Of a stretch of 64,000 bases of DNA, positions 58,135-64,000 are shown in pieces. The DNA lies in contig CANTUV010000035.1 in NCBI GenBank assembly GCA_947685225.1, forward strand, positions 6,703,501 through 6,767,500, in the 5' to 3' direction. The stretch is from Garcia nutans. Its lineage: Eukaryota; Streptophyta; Magnoliopsida; Malpighiales; Euphorbiaceae. Each line of letters opens with the position of its first letter. The stretch's first letter is position 1. A program made the translations under genes and the position numbers. The notes under the pieces are model-generated. The model was not told where the DNA came from, ran no database searches, and worked only from the letters and a program-made list of their open reading frames with translations.

Positions 58135-60825
58135 TGTAATATTTAAAATTTTAAATACTAAACTTTTAATTTAATATTAATAATTGATAGTGAATTGTGA
58201 TATAAGTGATACAGATAAGTGATGTAAATAGTGAATCTTACAAATTTACTGAAGAAATTATGTATTTTTACAGTTTTATAAGGCTAAAAATTAAATTAGA
58301 ATCAAATGATAAGAAAGAGGGTGCACCATAGCTAAGATGAGATTGCCACACTAGATTAAGTTGTATATAGATAAGTGTATGGACAGGTGTATTTATGTAG
58401 AAGTTTTTTTCTTCTTCTTCCTCCTTCATCCACGTTCATCATCATCAACACAACCAAAATTTCTTCTTTCTTCATTCTTTCCAAAAATTCAGCTAAAATT
58501 TATGAGGAAATCATATCTAGTTATGGATTTTTAAAAGAATAAGCTAGAAAAAGTGAAATTATCAGTAAGTGGTCAAAAAAAAAGAAGGAAAAGAGAGAAG
58601 AAGAGTGATTTTGAAAGAGGTATGTATTTTTGTAAATTAATTTATAAATATTTGAATTTCTATAAATTTTAATGTTTGAATTAATTGATTAAGTCATTTA
58701 TAATGAATTATTACTGAAAAGTTTTGGTTAAATGGATTGATGAGTAAAAAAATGAGTTAAAAGAACTTATAGTGATGAGTATGATTCTTAATTCAATCAT
58801 TATAAGAGTTGAGTGGTTTGATGTTATTTTTAGCCATAAGTGATAATTGAAGTGTGATTAAAATATTTGGTATAGACTCTATCTATGTTAAAGAAACTAG
58901 TTTTGACCCATTGTTATCATATATTTAGATATATGGAGTTTAAGTTGATAAGTGTTCAAAATATAAAACTTTACTTGACACAACCAGTGACACGACCATG
59001 TCACTGGGCGTGTCAACGTTGCTGTGTTTCAGTGTTAATGACACAACTAAAAATACACTCGTGTCATTGGGCGTGTCATAGTTACTGTGATGAAAATTAA
59101 ATGACACGGCCAGTGACACGCCCGTACTGTGTCGTTGGGTGTATCGTAGCTACTATAATGCAAGAGTAATGACATGTGTAGTGACACGCCTATATCGTTG
59201 GGCATGTCAAAACTTCTGTAAAATAAGCAAGCGACACAATCATTGACACGCCCATGTCGTTGGGCGTGCCACTTGAAAAATTTATCTAAAGTGGTTATTT
59301 TCTTGTTTTTCATCCGTGATTTCAGCCTAAATGACTATAAGGCCTTAAAGTGTAAAGGATTATTGAAATTAACCCTAACAAGTAGTGTAATAAATTTTGA
59401 ATATATGATAAATATGTGTAATACCAAGTGTTGATCAAAGAATTGTTCCATTGAAAAGATATATATAATTCAATGATAATCAAAACTAATAAATTGCCCA
59501 AATCATACTGATTTTAGATCTAGCTTTGGATTGAATGACTAATCGGAGGAAGGATAGTCATAGAGATAGTGTGCACCTCATGCTATTAATAGACACATTA
59601 TGTCATTAGTGACAGTGGACATAATTTCTATTATATATATATATATATTCTTGAGATTTGTCATTAAAATTGCTACATTAACCTGTTATCCAAACATATG
59701 ATCTGAGTTCAGTATGTATGAGCATATTTAGTGAAGTTATCTAAATTGAAAATATATGTGAATATGATGTTATGAATAATGGAAGAAAAGTAAAATAATA
59801 ATATAAGTCAATTACTTAAATTGACTTGCTGTGTTACAATATGAAAGTGATTGGTAATATATATATTAATACTTGCAAGTGAAAGTTCTAATACACAGAA
59901 TAGAAATATTATGCTCAAGTTATTGAATTGATCAATAACTTTCTAAGTATTATAATGATTGAAAGTATATATAATGATATAAGATACAAAGTGCCTCAAA
60001 GTATAGTACTAAATCTAAGTGTCAAAAATATAGATTGAACGAAATTATCATATATGTGAAACTGGAAAATAAGTCTTAAATAAAATGATTCAAAAAGAGA
60101 AAAGTTGCAATACTGAAAGTGTAGTATAATATGATGTCTTTTATAAAGTTAAAGTTATTATTTTGTATAATCAAAATATTATGTTGGTTTGTTATTGAAA
60201 ATATTTAAATATTTATTAAAACTGAGTATTATTATTATATTTTCATAAGTATTTTTTTTAATATTAAGTGACAAAATATGTTTATAAAAGCACCACTAAG
60301 CTTTGCTTTGCTTGTTAGAATTATTTTCTAACATGCAGGTGTTAGGTCATCGGAGCAAGTTAAGAAGTGAAATTAAGATTATCAGAAAATTACCTACAGT
60401 ACATATAAAGATCTTTTGTATATTGTACTCATAAGTTGTGAAATGTATATATACAATTTAATTTAGCTATTTGAGAGATTGTATAAATTTATAAATATGA
60501 AAGGAATATATATATTTAGAGGATGAAGTTTGAGATTCCAGTGAATGATTATCAAATAAAGTAATGTATTATATATTTATTTGATTTGACAAACTTATGA
60601 TGGTTATCTGATTTATAATTAGTATTTGGATTATTGGAGATATTAGATATTGATTTTAGTGTTGGATCTCTAAATGTTATATTATACAAATTATATTATT
60701 ATTTAAAATTTTTTATTAGTAAAACTTTAAAAGGAAACTTTGTTATTGAATTGATTGGAGTATTGACAGTATATCGAGCAACATTCTCTGATAGTTTTAT
60801 ATAAAAATTATCGGAGGATGTTACA
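58135..60825 (+). repeat. Long 5' LTR (2.7 kb), same family as the solo LTR
   Basis: It starts TGTAATATTTAAAATTTT, ends GGATGTTACA and is followed after five bases by a primer-binding site. It aligns over its length with the solo LTR at 29791-31906; it is longer because of two more palindromic units (58976-59275) and AT-rich additions near 59630 and 59760-60250. Both copies share a CT-rich leader with CACGTTCATCATCATCAACA, a strong donor GAAAGAG then GTATGT, and an acceptor-like TATTTTCTA...GCAG. No protein is encoded. The superfamily (Gypsy or Copia) cannot be told without internal coding sequence. Confidence 0.85.
58976..59275. repeat. Palindromic tandem units in the long LTR (5 copies)
   Basis: Units start at about 58976, 59039, 59102, 59170 and 59232 (periods 63, 63, 68, 62 bp). 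The core is TGACACGCCCA, a 5-7 bp loop, and TGGGCGTGTCA, a near-perfect hairpin of about 11 bp per arm, followed by a (A/C)TAC/TTCTGT-type spacer. Confidence 0.85.
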
Positions 60826-61189
60826 TTTAGTGGTATCAGAGCGCGGTTTAGGCGTTTCTGGCATGTAGAGTTATGGGAGAAGTGAAATACAATTGTCTAA
60901 GTTATGTGAATTGAATAAGTGAATGTGTTTTTATACAATTGATATTTCATATGTTTATGGTAATTAAATATTTTCTAAGAATTGACTGAGAATTTATAGT
61001 GTATTATTTGGAGTGCACTAGATCCATTTGTGAAAAAGAAGGATATGAAAAGAAAATAAGATATGAGTAGTTAAAGAGATATCAAAGTAACACAGTAGAC
61101 GTGTAATAATTTATTGAAATCTGCAGAATGAATTATGACAAATAGATAAATTTTGAGAATAAAATTTCTTACAAGAATGAGAATTGCCA
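60826..61189 (+). other. Truncated internal leader with primer-binding site
   Basis: TGGTATCAGAGCGCGGTT at 60831-60848 is a clean initiator-Met-tRNA-type primer-binding site, five bases after the LTR. Only about 340 bp of non-coding leader follow before the next LTR starts; gag and pol are absent. Confidence 0.75.
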
Positions 61190-62074
61190 TGCTCTAAAAT
61201 TTTAAGTACTGATTTTCTGCATTAAGTGAATATATGAGTGTAAATTCGATTGATTATGATATTATATGAGCATTTGGAACTGACAGTGATAAGGTTAAAA
61301 AGCCTTAATAAGAGTAATATTAAATTCTAGTATGGATAATATCAGTATTTTTAAAAAAAATTTCGAAGAGGTAAGAAATTACGAAAATACCTTTATAGTC
61401 CTGAAGTGAACTTGAGCTGTAATTTAGGTGTGAAATATAGATAATGAGATTTTAGAGTATCTAAAGTAATTATTTGTACAATATTTTGGGGTTAAAAATT
61501 GAAGTAATAGTTAATTAAAGAAAGTGAATGCACCGAAACTATTGTATAAGTAAGTATATTGGATAAAAGTTCTAAAGCCTATTTAAAGATTTCTAGTGCC
61601 TTCTATTATCTTCTAAAACATCATCAAAATAAAAGATTGAAAGGAAAAGTGATGGAAGAGTATTTTTTTTAAAGAGGTTAATGCTTGTATAATACTTTTT
61701 TTTGCTATTTATTGAATTGATCTTGATTTTTATTATGTAAAAAGATTTGTGAATTGATAAAACACCATTACTTGTAAAAGATATGATGTATTAAATAATT
61801 GTAAAAAATATGAGTATAAAATTTTACTTCTATGATAGTAAAGTTATTCTTACAATATGTCAATGTATATTTATTGATTATTAACTAAAACAATGATTAA
61901 ATTCATCATTGAATCATTTATGAGTTGATATAAGTTTGTGGAAGAAAATAAGGTTTTGAAAGATTTTAGGGTTATGGAAGTTTGGATTTGAATTTGATTG
62001 TGCTTTGAAGGGTTGGATCCTGTTTCCTTAATTTGTTTGAGTTGAATTATTGATAACGTTTTGATTAAATCATG

Positions 62075-62400
62075 AAAAGAAATTCTAGCAGAGATACGCA
62101 TTATCATTTGCATAGTCATGCGTATGCTTGTGCATATTTCTATTCTTCAAATTTGGAGAAGAAATCCCAACAGTGAGGTGCATGATCAATAATATGGACA
62201 TGCATATACTAGTGTCCTTAAAACTTTGAAAGGAGATTTCAATAGAGACGTGTATGACCATTCGCATGGTCATGTATCTGGCTATGCATACTCCTGTTCT
62301 TCAAAATTTTAAAAATAATTCAAGCACTGATGTGCATGATTGCTTGTACAGTCATGCATTTGCCTATGCATATTTCTACCTTCTTATACCTTCACAAAAT
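62075..62400. repeat. Diverged tandem units in the second long LTR
   Basis: Four units of about 80 bp, each with a GCATGATCA/GCATGGTCATG-like inverted core (62100-62120, 62178-62205, 62250-62275, 62328-62355) and a TTCTTCAAA...TTTGAA-type spacer. They sit at the same relative place as the palindromic units of the sister LTR but have a different sequence. Confidence 0.6.
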
Positions 62401-63456
62401 AGAGCTTATGGGTGGAATTAGTAGTGAATTATTGAATACATCTTGAAAACAGTTATAATTGATGAAAGATTGCTTATAAGATTGAAATGAAATCAATCCA
62501 TTCAATGATGAAACTTTGATGTAAAGAAAACTTGAGGAAAGTATGGATAAATGTAATTGAATATTTGAAATAAGTGTAAGATTAGAGAAAAAAATAGAAG
62601 ATGATTACACGTGATTAGTGGATTTCACATTATTTATGAAGAAATAAGATAATTTACGAAGCAAGGTGAGAAGAATGATATATTGATGAATCATTGATGA
62701 TTTTAAATAGTTTAAAGAGCAAGATAAAGAAAACAAAGAAATGTATATACGAATTGATTGAGTAATGAGAGTAAGAATGCGAGATTTACATAATGTGTGC
62801 TTATGGAATACTTGATAGTAACATTATTTGGTGATTGAAGATAAGTTATAGATTATATAAAGAAGTGTTAAAGAGTTAACTGATACTAATTGATTACAAT
62901 AGAAAGAAATTAATTGATAATGTGAAAAGAAAAGAATGTAGTGAAATTTAAAGGTAGTTTAACCCTTTTAGTGAAATGATGTACTGTGGTTCAAGCTAGA
63001 AATATATATATATATATATATATATATACGTGTGTGTTAAACATAGTGAATACATTATATATATGTACATATACTCTTAAAGTGAAAGAATAGTTGTGAA
63101 TTCTTAATATGTTAAGAAAAGAATTAAACAAGTAAGAGTTGAAATCTATTTAGATTTCATTATTACAGTGGAAATATGGAAGTGATTTGAAAGATAAAGA
63201 TTGATGAATAAATAAAATTAGTCGAACTAATCAGAAATAAATATAATGTATATATATGTTCATATGATAAATGTGATTGAAATAATTGCTCATATCTTAT
63301 AAATTCACAGTAATAAGCAAATAATTTAAAAAGAAAATTTTCTATACCAGAAGATATTATGATTGAAAATAATTTGAAATAGTGAAATAAATATATCTCC
63401 CGATTATACTGATATTAAATCTAGTTTTCAAATTAGCTAAAGGGTAAATATTCAAA

Positions 63457-63692
63457 GTGACAGTAGGCATTTTATGCCATAGTGATAGTGGGCACTCTGT
63501 GCCATAGAGTACACATTTTATGTCCCAATGATATTGACTTTTATGTTAACAGTGGACGTTTTGCGTTATAGAGGATCTTTGATCCCATTATTTTTACAGT
63601 GGGCATTCGTGCCATAGTGGGCTTTTGTCCATATCATTATAGTGGGCATTTGTGCCATAGTGGGCCTTTGGCCATATCATTACAGTAAACAT
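63457..63692. repeat. Tandem GTGGGCATTTGTGCCATA units
   Basis: The phrase AGTGGGCATTYGTGCCATAG then TGGGCYTTTGGCC...ATCATTA is repeated; two full units of about 42 bp at 63600-63692 and several diverged ones before. The sister solo LTR has one or two degenerate copies at 31105-31170, so the array grew after the families split. Confidence 0.75.
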
Positions 63693-64000
63693 TTACTTGC
63701 CATCAGTGACCCGCTATTTGAAACTAGGATTTAAATTTCAATATATAAGAGGAAAAAAGAGATATATCTATAACAGTGGAATGTAATGACACAAATTATA
63801 TTTTAAAAAAATCTAAAGAGAATTAAAGGCAAATACTAAATTGAACTTGAATAGTGTAAGTGTGTAGAACTGAATCTTCTGCAGTTTTATAATAAAATTA
63901 TTTTGAAAGTGTTACATTGAGTAATATCAGACATAAAGAAAAAAATAATAAATAAAGTTTTGTCAATTAATAAAATATTTGATTTTATGTGAGATTTATG

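Larger units (their letters stand above)
61190..63916 (+). repeat. Second long LTR, distantly related
   Basis: It starts TGCTCTAAAATTTTAAGTACTG and ends AAAGTGTTACA, again followed by a primer-binding-site-like TAATATCAGAC (63922-63932). Order and landmarks match the LTR at 58135-60825 (start block, GTGCACC/ATGCACC block near 61530, AAAGAGGT near 61672, repeat array, CAGTGGGC...GTGACCCGYTAT block near 63700, CTGCAG near the end), but base identity is low. It looks like a 5' LTR whose element continues past the window. Confidence 0.65.

Noticed and set aside
59047..59313. ORFs across the palindromic LTR array
   Set aside because: Their repeated peptide (THDTV/RACHW-like) is simply the translation of the tandem units, with frame chance; no start context or domain.
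1..64000. CRISPR arrays, operons, phage or plasmid genes
   Set aside because: The tandem repeats here are LTR-borne or microsatellites with no spacer pattern, and gene structure with introns shows a plant nuclear genome.

Overview
This is nuclear DNA from a flowering plant, most likely a eudicot. The signs are split genes with GT-AG introns, a nuclear cytochrome c oxidase subunit 6a gene, a type I MADS-box gene, very AT-rich spacers, and layers of plant Copia, Sirevirus-like and hAT elements. I cannot name the species. Only four host loci are supported, all on the minus strand. The rest is transposable elements in various stages of decay and featureless AT-rich spacer.

Layout. 1-1310: the 3' end of a dead Copia element. 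2121-5097: a gene for an acidic, disordered, single-pass membrane protein with a probable intron in its 5' UTR. 6347-8970: the COX6A gene, whose first exon carries an 835-bp TAA-flanked MITE. 9836-21479: a minus-strand Copia element (LTRs, primer-binding site, all domains recognisable, many stops) into which a 3.6-kb hAT transposon has jumped, leaving a perfect 8-bp duplication. 21746-33987: a plus-strand Sirevirus-like Copia element with an extra ORF after pol; that ORF is split by a 2.1-kb solo LTR of another family with a perfect 5-bp duplication. 34473-39370: a third, plus-strand Copia element with both LTRs. 40636-41221: an AGL62-like MADS-box gene with a frameshift. 41806-42255: a small hAT-type element. 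42264-48192: spacer. 48193-49272: an intact single-exon gene of a plant family with an SMI1/KNR4-like N-terminal region. 49530-54461: spacer with weak repeats. 54470-57339: a non-autonomous hAT-like element with another inside it. 58135-64000: two long related LTRs 364 bp apart, each followed by a primer-binding-site-like sequence.

The host genes show no joint pathway. The most interesting points are the COX6A locus (dead gene, or a MITE turned into an intron, since every downstream exon is intact), the long LTR family that carries an intron-like GT...AG structure and a tandem array of palindromic units varying from 3 to 5 copies, and the dated nesting order given by target-site duplications. 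I found no CRISPR, no operon and no clearly new enzymatic system.
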